A DNA stretch of 64,000 nt from Flammeovirgaceae bacterium BBD 1991-12 (GCA_001657315.1 LYSV01000018.1:1-64000); one strand, 5' to 3'; counted from the stretch's first letter, positions 36,170-45,584 are shown. Notes: generated by a model from the letters alone, not told the origin. Made by a program: numbers and translations.

Positions 36170-37243
36170 TTAAATTCCGAGAAACCGGACATTGTCGAAG
36201 GCTATTCCTTCACTATCATTGTTTGTATCTACTTCTATCACCAGTTGTGCAGTGGTAGTACCTGATATATCCACAAAAAGGTTCGCCCATGTATTGAACT
36301 GGTCTGAAAACTGTCTTTCAAGTTCGTCGCCATCGACATCTACGAGGGAAACCTCCTCACCAGAGTCTGTTATGATGTATATTCTGAAGATATCCACTCC
36401 GGTCTCGTCATTGTCAACGGCGCCTTCGTAGTCAGTCCCTTGTATGTACCAGTCAAGGCTGATAAATATCTGGTCAAAACCGGCAACGTCCACTTCATCG
36501 AAAGTTACCCGGATGGTGCCATCGGTATCCAGCAGGACGTATCCCTGCATTCCATCGGTGAAGCCGGCGGCATATTCGTCTGTAACGCCAACGTTATCTG
36601 AAAGACCGCTGTTGATGTTTCTTGTGTTGATAAACACAGCGTCAAACCCCAGCTCGTTGCCGGATCCGTCATAATCCATACTGTTCAACCCAGGGATATT
36701 CATCAGATCGTGGTCATTATTGGCTCCGTTGGGATCCTCATAGTTTCCTCCGGCTTCAGGCTCTTCAAAACTCGTGAAACCCAACACCGTAAAGTCATCT
36801 TCAACGATGTTTACAACGATCGAACTATTGCGGGCATCCGGACCAGGAAACCCGGCACTGATGCCGTCAACGGCACTGATCGTTAACGTTAAAGACTTGT
36901 TGCCCTCCGGCCGGTCGTTATCAATAACAGACTCCAGCAACACGACTTCCGCCTTAGCTTTGCCTGCCGGAATAACCAAAACACCGGCTGCGAGGGTAAA
37001 ATCACTACCCTCCGTCAGGTCACTGTCTGTGGTAAGAGTGAAAGGTATGTTCAGGTCTGAATCACGCAGAGGGCCGGCATAGACAATATCAGTGGTAAGT
37101 GATTCTGATGATGACTCAAGGATACTTTCCGAGGTTCGTGCGAAGTATACCCATGTCATACCGGGATCTATCGTACCTTCCCTTTCGTCAAAGCAAGCAC
37201 CCAACAGAAAGGGAAGTAAGAGTAAATATAGTTTAGTTCTCAT
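36170..37243 (-). CDS. Surface lipoprotein with Calx-beta-like domain and shared C-terminal module
   Basis: A 357-residue lipoprotein: MRTKLYLLLLPFLLGAC has a clear lipobox with Cys17, followed by an acidic FDEREGTIDP. Residues about 40-155 look like a Calx-beta-type domain (IPFTLTTDSDLTEGSDFTLA, then DNDRPEGNKSLTLTISAVDG). From about 160 the C-terminal module opens FTSFEEPEAGGNYEDPNG and ends IAFDNVRFLGI, paralogous to the end of the next gene. It lies between SusD (49 bp upstream) and the second lipoprotein (12 bp downstream), so it is part of the locus 3 operon. Accessory lipoproteins in SusCD operons usually act as extra surface binding proteins. The specific ligand is unknown. Confidence 0.82.
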   Translation of the reverse strand: MRTKLYLLLLPFLLGACFDEREGTIDPGMTWVYFARTSESILESSSESLTTDIVYAGPLRDSDLNIPFTLTTDSDLTEGSDFTLAAGVLVIPAGKAKAEVVLLESVIDNDRPEGNKSLTLTISAVDGISAGFPGPDARNSSIVVNIVEDDFTVLGFTSFEEPEAGGNYEDPNGANNDHDLMNIPGLNSMDYDGSGNELGFDAVFINTRNINSGLSDNVGVTDEYAAGFTDGMQGYVLLDTDGTIRVTFDEVDVAGFDQIFISLDWYIQGTDYEGAVDNDETGVDIFRIYIITDSGEEVSLVDVDGDELERQFSDQFNTWANLFVDISGTTTAQLVIEVDTNNDSEGIAFDNVRFLGI

Positions 37244-37292
37244 GTGTAATCATTTTTGTGTTCAATGAGTTAATAAGGTCCGAAAAGGTCCG

Positions 37293-38735
37293 TTAATAAC
37301 CCGGGTTTTGCCTCATGTTACGGTTTGCCAGCCTTTCCTCGATGGGTATTGGGTATGCAAAAAGCTTGTCGCCGTATGGGATGACACAATTTTGGATCAG
37401 ATTACAATCATTTCTCACAATATCCTGTTGCAGCCTCTTAAGATCGTAATAGCGATGTCCTTCAAATGCCAGTTCCTTTCTTCTTTCTGTCAGTATATCG
37501 GTCAGTAGCTGTGCTCCTGAAGAACTGATTTCAGGTGCGTTTGACCGGCCGGTGATCAGGTTAATGGCATCCCTGGCAGCGCTGTTCTCATTTGCTCTTG
37601 CCAGCGTTTCGGCCTGTATCAGGATCATTTCTGTGAGACGTAATACCGGTGTGGTGAAAAACAGGACGTTCCCACCCTGTCCGGGATATTTATTTACGAA
37701 CCAGACCCCATTGATATTTACATACCAGTTTTGTCTGATATCAGCTGCATCGTAGAGATTTATAATATCAAGATTGGGACCTGCGTCTCCAAAACCTTCA
37801 GCGCGGACGTATATGCCTGACAGACCATTACGACCAGGGTACAGGTCGTCTATCTGATCCACTTCCACTTCAAAGATCGACTCTGAAGTTGGTTCCCTGC
37901 TACTCCATGAATCGATCTGATCGGGTTGAATGTTCATTTCATCGTCTCTTACAATGTAATCAGTAAGCGTATAGGGACCATTATTGATAACATCCTCTGC
38001 ATCTACCTGTGCACCTTCAAAGTCTGACATATATAGTTTTACCCTCGCTCTTAAAGCTTTGGCAGCCCAGACCGAAGCGAAATTAGGTGCATCAGCTCCT
38101 GTCCTGCTGTTATCTTCCAGAAGTGTTACTGCTTCATCAAGATCAGCTATCAGGTTTTGATATACTACATTGATAGGGTCCCGGGCAGGTTCGCCAACAG
38201 CACTTTCAAGCATATAGGGTATGCCATCGTGGGAAGCGTCATCAGTAAATCCGTAATCATGGGCAAACAAACGTGACAGGTCGTGGTGCCCCAGTGCTCT
38301 CAGGAACAAAGCTTCTCCCAGTATCCTGTTTCTTCGCTCCGGGGTTCCATCCTGTAAGTTCCGCACGCTGGTAATCACGTTATTGGCGCGTGCAATAACA
38401 TCGTAGATCTGTGACCATGTAGCCAGAGCGGTGTTCGTTGGGTTGATGGCCATGGTATAAAAATCATTCAGCCTTGCCCCGGCACCGGCCGGGATAAAGC
38501 CATTGTCAGAAGAATGGTCGGCATACGCCACAAAGTTGCGCCCGTAATAGCTGGAGCTCACCAACCCTGTATAAGTGCCAATCAGCGCTATTTCATGATC
38601 ATTTACTGTTGTCAGTGCCTCTGATGCGGCCAGTTCATCCTTGGGTAAGACCTGTGACAATTTATCCTCACAGGAAGTGGTTCCAACAAAAAGGAGGGCC
38701 AGTATATAGTATATGTTTCTTTGCATAACTTTCAT
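37293..38735 (-). CDS. SusD/RagB-family surface lipoprotein (SusCD locus 3)
   Basis: The start at 38735 gives MKVMQRNIYYILALLFVGTT followed by the lipobox Cys. An ATG at 38750 overlaps the SusC stop codon and would couple translation but adds five residues before a good signal peptide. Family features include TALATWSQIYDVIARANNVI, GEALFLRALGHHDLSRLFAH with the typical bulky helix, and the C-terminal SusD domain with TERRKELAFEGHRYYDLKRL, ending YPIPIEERLANRNMRQNPGY. It is the binding lid of the SusC gene immediately upstream and is followed by two accessory lipoproteins. Its length of about 480 residues is typical. Confidence 0.94.
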   Translation of the reverse strand: MKVMQRNIYYILALLFVGTTSCEDKLSQVLPKDELAASEALTTVNDHEIALIGTYTGLVSSSYYGRNFVAYADHSSDNGFIPAGAGARLNDFYTMAINPTNTALATWSQIYDVIARANNVITSVRNLQDGTPERRNRILGEALFLRALGHHDLSRLFAHDYGFTDDASHDGIPYMLESAVGEPARDPINVVYQNLIADLDEAVTLLEDNSRTGADAPNFASVWAAKALRARVKLYMSDFEGAQVDAEDVINNGPYTLTDYIVRDDEMNIQPDQIDSWSSREPTSESIFEVEVDQIDDLYPGRNGLSGIYVRAEGFGDAGPNLDIINLYDAADIRQNWYVNINGVWFVNKYPGQGGNVLFFTTPVLRLTEMILIQAETLARANENSAARDAINLITGRSNAPEISSSGAQLLTDILTERRKELAFEGHRYYDLKRLQQDIVRNDCNLIQNCVIPYGDKLFAYPIPIEERLANRNMRQNPGY

Positions 38736-38746
38736 TATTGGGATGA

Positions 38747-41700
38747 TCAAAAATTAATATCCAGTCCTACCGTCATAGTGCGTGGGATAGGGTAGGAGCC
38801 AAAGTCATTTCCACTTACTCCGTTTTCAGGGTCCGTGCCTTTGTATTCTGTCCATGTTTTCAGATTCTGTCCCTGTAAAAAGATGCGTACGTTTTCCAGT
38901 TTAAGTCTGGAGGTATACTTTGCCGGGAGTTCATAGGATACTGAAACATTCCTCAATCTGATGAATGACCCATCTTCCAGATAGCGTGTAGAGTGATTAT
39001 TACCCCCATCTACATTGTTTTGTACTGCTCTGGGCACATTGGTGATGTCCCCTGGTTTTTGCCATCGTTGCAATGCTTCCCGGTTTTGATTCCTGCCGAA
39101 CCTGGCACCATCTGAAATCATAAAGCGGTTTCCTTCACGGTATATGTCATTACCATAATTGAAATAGAACATGAAGGACAGGCTGATCCCCTTGTAGTTC
39201 AGCGTATTGGTAAAGCTCCCGTAAAAATCAGGTATACTTTGACCTACCACTCTGAACTCTGCCTCGCCGTAGTTGGAAGTCAGGTTATTGTTTGCATCAA
39301 ACCATAGCGGCTCCCCGGTAGCGGGATTTACTCCACCCCATACAGGAAGGAACCACGAAAAGCCGGGCTGACCGATAATGATCCGCTGCTCGTCCCCGCC
39401 AGGGTCAGCGATACTGTCTGTTGGGAGTGAGGTAACTTCATTTTTAAAAACGGTGAAGTTAAGGTTGCTGCTCCATGTGAAGTCGCCTTTTTGTACATTT
39501 ACCGTACTCAGGGATGCTTCCCATCCCCTGTTTTCCATTTCACCAATATTATCCGGGAATGTATTGAACCCGGAAGTCCTTGAAATAGGTACATCCAACA
39601 GCAGGTCTGTAGAGGTTCTATGGAAGTAATCCACCTGGAGACCTATTCTGGAATCCACGAGATCAATGGTCGTGCCCAGGTTCCAGCTTTTGTTTTCCTC
39701 CCAGGTAAGCTCCGTATTGGCTGCTCTTGCCGCTCTGCTGCCATTATAAACGCCATCAATTGTGTTGAAAGGCTCGTTAAATATAAAATTAGCAAGTGCG
39801 TCAAAGTCGCCAAATGCCTGATTGCCGGAGACGCCGTAACTTCCTCGGAATTTCAGATTATCGATCACATCAATATTAAAAAAATCTTCTTCCGATAAGG
39901 TATAACCAACCCCTGCAGACCAAAAAAGGCCGAATCTGGTATCGGCACCAAAGCGTGAAGAACCGTCACGCCGGATGGATAATTCTGCAAAATACTTGTT
40001 GTTAAAATCGTAATTGAGTCTTGAAAAAAGGCCCCAAAGCGCGTACCCTCCAAAGTCAGCACTGGCAGCACTGGGCTCTCCGGCAGTGGCCAGTGTTCTC
40101 AGTTTGTCGGTAGCTACCTGCTGTGCGCTGGCAAAGATCTCATTATCTTCCCTTTCCTGGTATTCGGATCCGATCAACGCGGAGAAATTGTGGTCATTGT
40201 TAATGGAAAAATCATACCTCAGGGTACTGGTTAGTGTGGAGGTCAGTATGTCACGGCTTGCCGCATCCACTTCTCCGTTGGTAGTGAGTCCGTCAGTGTA
40301 GTTGCGGGAAAGGAACTCATCCTCATCTGTTTTGATCCAGTCCACACCCAGGCTTGTGCGTAGTGTCAGGTTTTTAATGAGATCCACTTCTCCATATATA
40401 TTCCCAATAAACCTTAACCTTCTTAGCTCATTGGAATTCAGGGCAACGGCGGCATAAGTATTGTCGTCATCCAACTCAGGAATGTCAAAGTTAAACCCGG
40501 TTCCACGATCAGCGCCGCTCTCTATCTGTTCGGCACTGGCAAAGGGCGATCTGGTGGGTGGCAGGAAATTACCGCCATAAAGGGGATCATTAAATGACCG
40601 GCTCGCAAACCGGCTGTGTTGTATGGCCCGGGATGCTGAAAGGTTCACTCCAAAACGTACCTTATCAGCATTATGGTCTAGATTGATGCGGGTAGAAAAT
40701 CGTTCAATGTCGGTGTTTCTGGCTATACCCTCCTGGAAAAAATAGGTTCCGTTGACGTAGTAGCTTGTCGTTTCTGATCCTCCTGAGGCAGATAACTCAT
40801 ACTGTTCTGTCTTACCGGTCTGGAAAGCAAAATCAAACCAATCGGTATCTATACTATCCGCCCCAACAGGAAAGTATCCGGGATTCCTTACTCCTTCTGA
40901 CAGGAATTCCTGATCAGGATCTCCTCCTGCATTGAGTACCGCCTCTCTGTGATACTCAAGGTATTCGCTGCTGTTCATGACATCATAGTTGCTGGAGTTT
41001 TCCCATTCCGATATTCCGTGTTGTGTTCTGAAAGTGAACCTGGGTTTTCCTTTTTTTCCTCTTTTCGTAGTGATCAGGATTACCCCGTTTGCCGCCTGGG
41101 AACCGTACAGCGCGGCAGCGCTGGCATCTTTAAGGACACTAATGCTTTCTATATCGCCAGGGTTGATAGAGGCCAGCACATTGCTGGTTTGTGCGAGCTG
41201 GGCGTCACCACCGGCTCTGATGATCACTCCATCCACAACATACAGGGGAGCACTGCCGGAACTGATCGAGCCTATCCCCCGTATACGGACCTGGGCAGAG
41301 CCGCCGGGCTGCCCGTTGGCCGGTATTACCTGAAGGCCAGGGGCCTGCCCCTGAAGGATGTTGTCAATACTTGGCAGTGGCACCTGTTCTATTTTTTCCG
41401 CATCGACAAACTCTGCAGAACCAATGAATTTCCTCTTGTCCATTTCAGCGTAGGCAACTACCACTACTTCCTGTAGTGACTGTATGTCCGGTTCCAGTTG
41501 TATCTCCAGATAGCTCCGGGTGCCTATTTCTACTTCAGAGGTAGCATACCCAATGAAAGAAATGGACAGAACGTTTTTGTCGTCAGGAACATCCAGGGTG
41601 AAGTTCCCGTCAATATCTGTGACAGTACCCATTGTAGTACCTTTCACGATGATCGAGGCACCGGGCATGGCTTCTCCACTTTCATTGATCACCTTTCCTG

Positions 41701-42115
41701 AGATCTCCCGGTTAATGATCACCTGTATTTCCTTGTTGGCCTGTCGTTGTCTGGGTTTTAATACACTTATACTGGAATTGACCTGTCTGAACCCAAGCTC
41801 TGTCTGACGTGCTATTTCACTCAGATAGTAGGCCACCGTCCCACTGGAGTTCAGTCCTGAGAGATCTATGGTAAATTTGTTGATCTTACTTTGGTTAGTG
41901 TAAAAAAACCTGAAGCCAGTCTGGTTTTCTATTGATTTGAAGATGGCTTCCAACTGCTGGCTGTTGATATCCATATTCACCGTTACTTCCTTTACACTTT
42001 TGATCTGTGCCTCTGAATTTCCGGCCAGTGCCACCGACAATGTGGCGAACAGAAATAAACAGCATCTTAACATGTTTTTGAATACACTAATTGTGATAGA
42101 TAAAAGTTCTTTCAT
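38747..42115 (-). CDS. SusC/RagA-type TonB-linked outer-membrane transporter with STN domain
   Basis: A 1122-residue transporter with a signal peptide (about 12-37, ending GNSEAQ). An STN domain lies at about 47-115 (LEAIFKSIENQTGFRFFYTN). A carboxypeptidase-regulatory-like domain is at about 140-215 (EISGKVINESGEAMPGASII). The plug has QPGGSAQVRIRGIGSISSGS and APLYVVDGVIIRAG. The barrel ends MTVGLDINF. The STN domain links it to the FecR and sigma genes upstream. The stop overlaps an ATG of the SusD frame by 3 bases. A GC-rich hairpin lies between fecR and this gene. Protein or peptide uptake is inferred from the S8 protease at the end of the operon. Confidence 0.95.
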   Translation of the reverse strand: MKELLSITISVFKNMLRCCLFLFATLSVALAGNSEAQIKSVKEVTVNMDINSQQLEAIFKSIENQTGFRFFYTNQSKINKFTIDLSGLNSSGTVAYYLSEIARQTELGFRQVNSSISVLKPRQRQANKEIQVIINREISGKVINESGEAMPGASIIVKGTTMGTVTDIDGNFTLDVPDDKNVLSISFIGYATSEVEIGTRSYLEIQLEPDIQSLQEVVVVAYAEMDKRKFIGSAEFVDAEKIEQVPLPSIDNILQGQAPGLQVIPANGQPGGSAQVRIRGIGSISSGSAPLYVVDGVIIRAGGDAQLAQTSNVLASINPGDIESISVLKDASAAALYGSQAANGVILITTKRGKKGKPRFTFRTQHGISEWENSSNYDVMNSSEYLEYHREAVLNAGGDPDQEFLSEGVRNPGYFPVGADSIDTDWFDFAFQTGKTEQYELSASGGSETTSYYVNGTYFFQEGIARNTDIERFSTRINLDHNADKVRFGVNLSASRAIQHSRFASRSFNDPLYGGNFLPPTRSPFASAEQIESGADRGTGFNFDIPELDDDNTYAAVALNSNELRRLRFIGNIYGEVDLIKNLTLRTSLGVDWIKTDEDEFLSRNYTDGLTTNGEVDAASRDILTSTLTSTLRYDFSINNDHNFSALIGSEYQEREDNEIFASAQQVATDKLRTLATAGEPSAASADFGGYALWGLFSRLNYDFNNKYFAELSIRRDGSSRFGADTRFGLFWSAGVGYTLSEEDFFNIDVIDNLKFRGSYGVSGNQAFGDFDALANFIFNEPFNTIDGVYNGSRAARAANTELTWEENKSWNLGTTIDLVDSRIGLQVDYFHRTSTDLLLDVPISRTSGFNTFPDNIGEMENRGWEASLSTVNVQKGDFTWSSNLNFTVFKNEVTSLPTDSIADPGGDEQRIIIGQPGFSWFLPVWGGVNPATGEPLWFDANNNLTSNYGEAEFRVVGQSIPDFYGSFTNTLNYKGISLSFMFYFNYGNDIYREGNRFMISDGARFGRNQNREALQRWQKPGDITNVPRAVQNNVDGGNNHSTRYLEDGSFIRLRNVSVSYELPAKYTSRLKLENVRIFLQGQNLKTWTEYKGTDPENGVSGNDFGSYPIPRTMTVGLDINF

Positions 42116-42188
42116 ATTTTAGGTAGTTAGTTAGAAAAAAAATGAGCAATGACGAGCTGGTACCTTTTCATTGTCTCAATGTTTTTGT

Positions 42189-42212
42189 CCGGGGCCCTGC
42201 CCCGGTTTTTTT
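42189..42212. promoter_or_regulatory. GC-rich hairpin between fecR and susC of locus 3
   Basis: CCGGGGC-CCT-GCCCCGG is a perfect 7-bp stem (42189-42205) followed on the plus strand by seven T. The genes here run on the minus strand, where the hairpin lies 10 bp after the fecR stop and is preceded by A7 and followed by ACAAAAAC. It is therefore a terminator shape in the wrong orientation, or a hairpin that tunes fecR-susC read-through. Confidence 0.55.
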
Positions 42213-42215
42213 GTG

Positions 42216-43223
42216 CTAATCCATAGGCTGTTGTTGGTTTAGTTCTATCGTTACATTTTTGTTATCGATCTCAAATTTAAAGCCCACCGAGTGGCTGAGT
42301 ACGTCCAGGACGTTATTGAGGTATTCATTGTCAAAAGATCCTGAGCAATAGATCTCGTCAGTACTTCCTGTTCCCGCTACAGAGATTTTTACACCGTACC
42401 AGTTTTCAAGGAGCCTTATCACTTTTGGTAGCGGGGTTTGGTTGAAGCTCAGTATACCTTGTCTCCATACTGCTATACTTCCCGGGTTGAGCTCAAAGGC
42501 TTCCATTTTGTCGAAACTCTCTTTCTTGATAATTCCCTGTCCGGGGGTTAGCTGCATACGTTGCTGTGAGATGGTGTCGACCACCTGTATTTTTCCTGTG
42601 GCTAATGTGACTTTGATAAAATCTTCCCCTTCATAGGCGCTGATATTAAAGGAAGTACCCAGTGCTGTAGTGATGATCTCCTTACTTTTTACACTGAATG
42701 GTTTGGCAGTATCCTTCATTACATCAAAGAATGCTTCTCCAATGAGTGTGACGGTACGGTCATTGATAAATTCCTCAGGGTAGGTGATCAAACTGCCTGC
42801 ATTGAGGTTGACCACCGATCCGTCCGGCAAATGGATCTTCGATTTCTGACCTGCGGGATTTTGTTTGGTGATCCAGCCGGTTTTAGGGTGATCACTATAA
42901 TCCCGGGTCTGTTGGTATACAACAAAAGTAGCTATAGTAAGTATTGTCACCGCAGCGGCTACCCGGATGACCCAGTGGATGGTAGATCTGTTTTGAGTTG
43001 TTCGTAGCGTGTAGTATCCGGTTTTTGCCCTGATCCTGCGCAATGCGTCTTTAATGTTGAATTCCGGATGGTCCTTTTTGTAGTTTTTATTCCAGGCTGA
43101 CTCGATCTGCTCAGAAAGCTCCTGCTCTGAAGCATTCGACATAAGCCATTCCAGATGCTCCCGGGCTTCTTCAGGGGTGAGTTGACCACTAAAAAAAGCG
43201 TGAGCCTGTTGTTCTCTGTTCAT
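42216..43223 (-). CDS. FecR-family anti-sigma factor (SusCD locus 3)
   Basis: A 335-residue anti-sigma factor. The cytoplasmic part opens NREQQAHAFFSGQLTPEEAR and one membrane helix lies at about 82-103 (IHWVIRVAAAVTILTIATFV). The FecR domain carries GQKSKIHLPDGSVVNLNAGS and LIGEAFFDV, and the DUF4974-type C-terminal domain contains LSFNQTPLPKVIRLLENWYG. It transmits the signal from the STN domain of the SusC downstream to the sigma factor upstream. A gap of 83 bp separates it from the sigma gene. The family is certain. Confidence 0.93.
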   Translation of the reverse strand: MNREQQAHAFFSGQLTPEEAREHLEWLMSNASEQELSEQIESAWNKNYKKDHPEFNIKDALRRIRAKTGYYTLRTTQNRSTIHWVIRVAAAVTILTIATFVVYQQTRDYSDHPKTGWITKQNPAGQKSKIHLPDGSVVNLNAGSLITYPEEFINDRTVTLIGEAFFDVMKDTAKPFSVKSKEIITTALGTSFNISAYEGEDFIKVTLATGKIQVVDTISQQRMQLTPGQGIIKKESFDKMEAFELNPGSIAVWRQGILSFNQTPLPKVIRLLENWYGVKISVAGTGSTDEIYCSGSFDNEYLNNVLDVLSHSVGFKFEIDNKNVTIELNQQQPMD

Positions 43224-43306
43224 GCGATTATGGGCTTTTACACACTTATAGCCTCATCAATCGTTAAATACTCACTTTGCTGTTGATTTTTTTTTAGCTA
43301 TTTGCC

Positions 43307-43879
43307 TCACAGGTTGCATAATATGAGCAGAAAGACATACTGAAGGCCGGAAAGCTTATCACGGAGTGTTTTGGAAGCGCGGTATATCTGGTTTTCAACC
43401 GTCCTTTTGGAAACGTCGAGTCGCTCAGCGATCTCTTCGATGGTAAGGTTTTCCATATTCCTGAGAATGAAAACCTGTTTCTGCTTTTTGGGAAGCTCAT
43501 CAAGGTATTTCGAGGAAATGGAATAAAGGTCATCAAATATGATGTTTTCTTCGGTGGAGTTGGAACTGGACCGAAGGTAGCTCAGCGCATACTTTTCATA
43601 CCCCGTTTGGAGAGCATTTTTACGGTATCGCTTAATGATCATGGATCTGGCTATAGTGAGCAGATACGCATTGAACGATTTATGCTCATCCAGGTCGCGC
43701 CGTCGTTCCCAAACCTTAAGAAAAAGATCTTGTACCAACCCTTCAGCATCTTCATGACCAAGGGACATTTTTCTTGCCACACAATAGACTTTATTGGCGT
43801 ATTTGGTAAAAAGAACCTCAAACGCATAAAGGTCACCGTCTTTAAGCTTTTTTACATATTTTACCTCTTTGCTGCTCAA
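43307..43879 (-). CDS. FecI-type ECF sigma factor (SusCD locus 3)
   Basis: A 190-residue factor with region 2 at about 15-85 (DLYAFEVLFTKYANKVYCVA, then AEGLVQDLFLKVWERRRDLD) and region 4 at about 125-178 (LTIEEIAERLDVSKRTVENQ). As in locus 2, the chain ends in a short hydrophobic tail (LQYVFLLILCNL), though shorter than a membrane-spanning helix. It heads the leftward block fecR-susC-susD-two lipoproteins-S8 protease, all on one strand with small gaps, and is expected to activate susC. Confidence 0.93.
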   Translation of the reverse strand: MSSKEVKYVKKLKDGDLYAFEVLFTKYANKVYCVARKMSLGHEDAEGLVQDLFLKVWERRRDLDEHKSFNAYLLTIARSMIIKRYRKNALQTGYEKYALSYLRSSSNSTEENIIFDDLYSISSKYLDELPKKQKQVFILRNMENLTIEEIAERLDVSKRTVENQIYRASKTLRDKLSGLQYVFLLILCNL

Positions 43880-44506
43880 GTCCGTTCCATTAATACTTTA
43901 TCATTCAATCTCATTTAGTTATTTAGTCATTAGGTTACCAGGGGTACGCCGCAACTCCAATTACCAATTAACCATTTCCTTACGAGCGTTTGAAAGAGAA
44001 AACAGAAACAAGCATTTTCTTTTTGGTTCAGGCTCGCCCAGTTCAGGGGTTGTACTGTCAAATAAATTGTTTAATATAATCATCAAGTCCCAATAAAGGT
44101 TTCATGTTGTGGTATTCTTTTTAGGAAAGTGGCCTGACAACACTATTAAATTTAATTGTATATCCTATTAGTTATATTTTGACTGACTTTGATCCTTGCT
44201 GCAAATCATTTTGTAGTCAATCAAGAGAGAAAATGAGCTAATATACAGCTGGCGGATCTGTAAATCACTCGTAATCAGTGCCTCACAAAGTATAAGGCCG
44301 ATATTTGAGCAATATAATTCCTCTCATTGCCTGCTTAATGACGAGGCCCGGTGTATGATTGATTTTGATACTTAATGCCAAAGATCAGAGCAGAGATGCA
44401 TAAGCCACTTCAATGCTTCTGGCCTCTCACTATTGTTCTGTGATGAACCATTGCCATTCCAGGCGGCTTATATTTTTTTAAACCAACTGAAGGAAAAGGC
44501 TTTGCT
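43880..44506. other. Non-coding gap upstream of sigma locus 3
   Basis: I see no gene, RNA gene or strong hairpin in these 627 bp. The region must contain the leftward promoter of the sigma gene and the 3' end of the IF-2-like transcript arriving from the right, but no clear intrinsic terminator for the latter was found. Confidence 0.5.
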
Positions 44507-45310
44507 TCAATAGCGATCATATTCGCCATTAAGCCATGACCAAAGCCTTTTGAAGGGATTGCTGTGTCTTGCCTTTGGATGATGTGACAAAGGGGTGGTT
44601 TGCTGAATTTGTTTTTTGTGCTTTTTCTTTTTAGCCTGCGCCTCGCCTAACGGCTGGACATTCTCAACATAGAATTTTTTCCTTTTTTCTTTTTTAACTT
44701 TCTCAAGCTCTTTTTTTTGGTGGGCCTTTTTCCGTGCTTCTCTTTGTCTCTTTTGTTCCAGGGTCTCCCTTTTCTTTCGGCCGTACCCGGACCTGCCGCG
44801 TTGATGGTATCTTTCCCTTGACTGCCTGCGGGTGTTTTCCTGGTCTTCTTCGGACTCCTTCTTTTCCTTTTTAACCGGTTCGGGCAGATCAATTTTGCCA
44901 ACTACCTTAGGCCCGGCAAGCTTGATCTTTTTAACACGAATGACCTCTATTTCCTCTTCCTGCTTTTCCTCCTGTTCCTCGTCCATGCTGACCGGCTCTT
45001 CCGGCAGTACTGTTTCCGGTTCTGCTTTTTCCTCTTCCTCCTCTGATTTGCTCATTGCTGGTTGCTGATCGGGTTTACTATCTTCGGAGGATGTTTCCTC
45101 CTGCAGATGAGCATCTTCGTCAGTAGTTTCTTCATCCACCTCTTCTCCAAAAACATCCAATGCTTTAAAGTGGTCCGTCACGACCTGTATATGATCTTCT
45201 CCCAGCCTGATGTTGGATTTGTTTTCAACATCAATGCCGTGTTCTGCCAAAAGCGTGACGATTGCCTGGGGAGTGATTTCAAGTTTTCTGGCCAGTTGGA
45301 ACAGTCTCAT
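44507..45310 (-). CDS. Stand-alone IF-2 N-terminal-domain protein without GTPase domain
   Basis: The 267-residue product starts with an IF2_N-type mini-domain (MRLFQLARKLEITPQAIVTL, residues 1-48). An acidic linker of Glu, Asp and Ser follows (about 55-120). Then IKLAGPKVVGKIDLPEPV, at about 129-146, matches the GLKVVGKIDL motif found before the GTPase domain of Bacteroidota IF-2. The rest is an extremely basic Lys/Arg tail (RKKRETLEQKRQREARKKAH) ending SWLNGEYDRY. No G-domain motifs are present, so it copies only the pre-GTPase part of IF-2. It should be cytoplasmic and bind RNA or ribosomes, which is inference. It is divergent from a DEAD-box helicase and a cold-shock gene. A TATATTTG box lies 33-40 bp upstream. 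Confidence 0.8.
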   Translation of the reverse strand: MRLFQLARKLEITPQAIVTLLAEHGIDVENKSNIRLGEDHIQVVTDHFKALDVFGEEVDEETTDEDAHLQEETSSEDSKPDQQPAMSKSEEEEEKAEPETVLPEEPVSMDEEQEEKQEEEIEVIRVKKIKLAGPKVVGKIDLPEPVKKEKKESEEDQENTRRQSRERYHQRGRSGYGRKKRETLEQKRQREARKKAHQKKELEKVKKEKRKKFYVENVQPLGEAQAKKKKHKKQIQQTTPLSHHPKARHSNPFKRLWSWLNGEYDRY

Positions 45311-45342
45311 GGTGGGATATGAATTAATTCATTACAGAGCTG

Positions 45343-45350
45343 CAAATATA
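45343..45350 (-). promoter_or_regulatory. Probable -7 box of the IF-2-like gene
   Basis: TATATTTG on the minus strand is a perfect match to TAnnTTTG and would start the transcript about 25 bases before the ATG at 45310. No TTTG is present 19-21 bp upstream. Confidence 0.45.
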
Positions 45351-45456
45351 TTTAATTCCCAGGACAGACGTGAGATGTTGCGATGAAATAGCTACTCTTA
45401 ATTTTGAAATAACCGGGCTGTCATTTGAGGTGTTAGGTTTTTGAAACTTATTTATC

Positions 45457-45464
45457 TACCTTTG
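45457..45464 (+). promoter_or_regulatory. Probable -7 box of the DEAD-box helicase gene
   Basis: TACCTTTG on the plus strand is a perfect TAnnTTTG match. It predicts a leader of about 114 bases before the helicase start, long for this phylum. The nearest TTTG upstream is only 13 bp away, so the -33 element is uncertain. Confidence 0.4.
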
Positions 45465-45584
45465 CAACACATTAAAGCAGCGGCCTACCGTCTAGAGAGT
45501 AATTTTCTTACAAGCCTAAGACTTTCCTTATCTATACATAGTACTCTGTTGGATGTATAAAAAAGTTTTTTACAGAGAATAGCA

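Noticed and set aside
40949-41476. 175-codon plus-strand frame opposite SusC of locus 3
   Set aside because: It is antisense to the plug and regulatory-domain region of a clearly real SusC gene and lacks family features.
42189-42212. Plain terminator between fecR and susC
   Set aside because: The T run is on the strand opposite to transcription of both genes, so it cannot be called a terminator of that operon.
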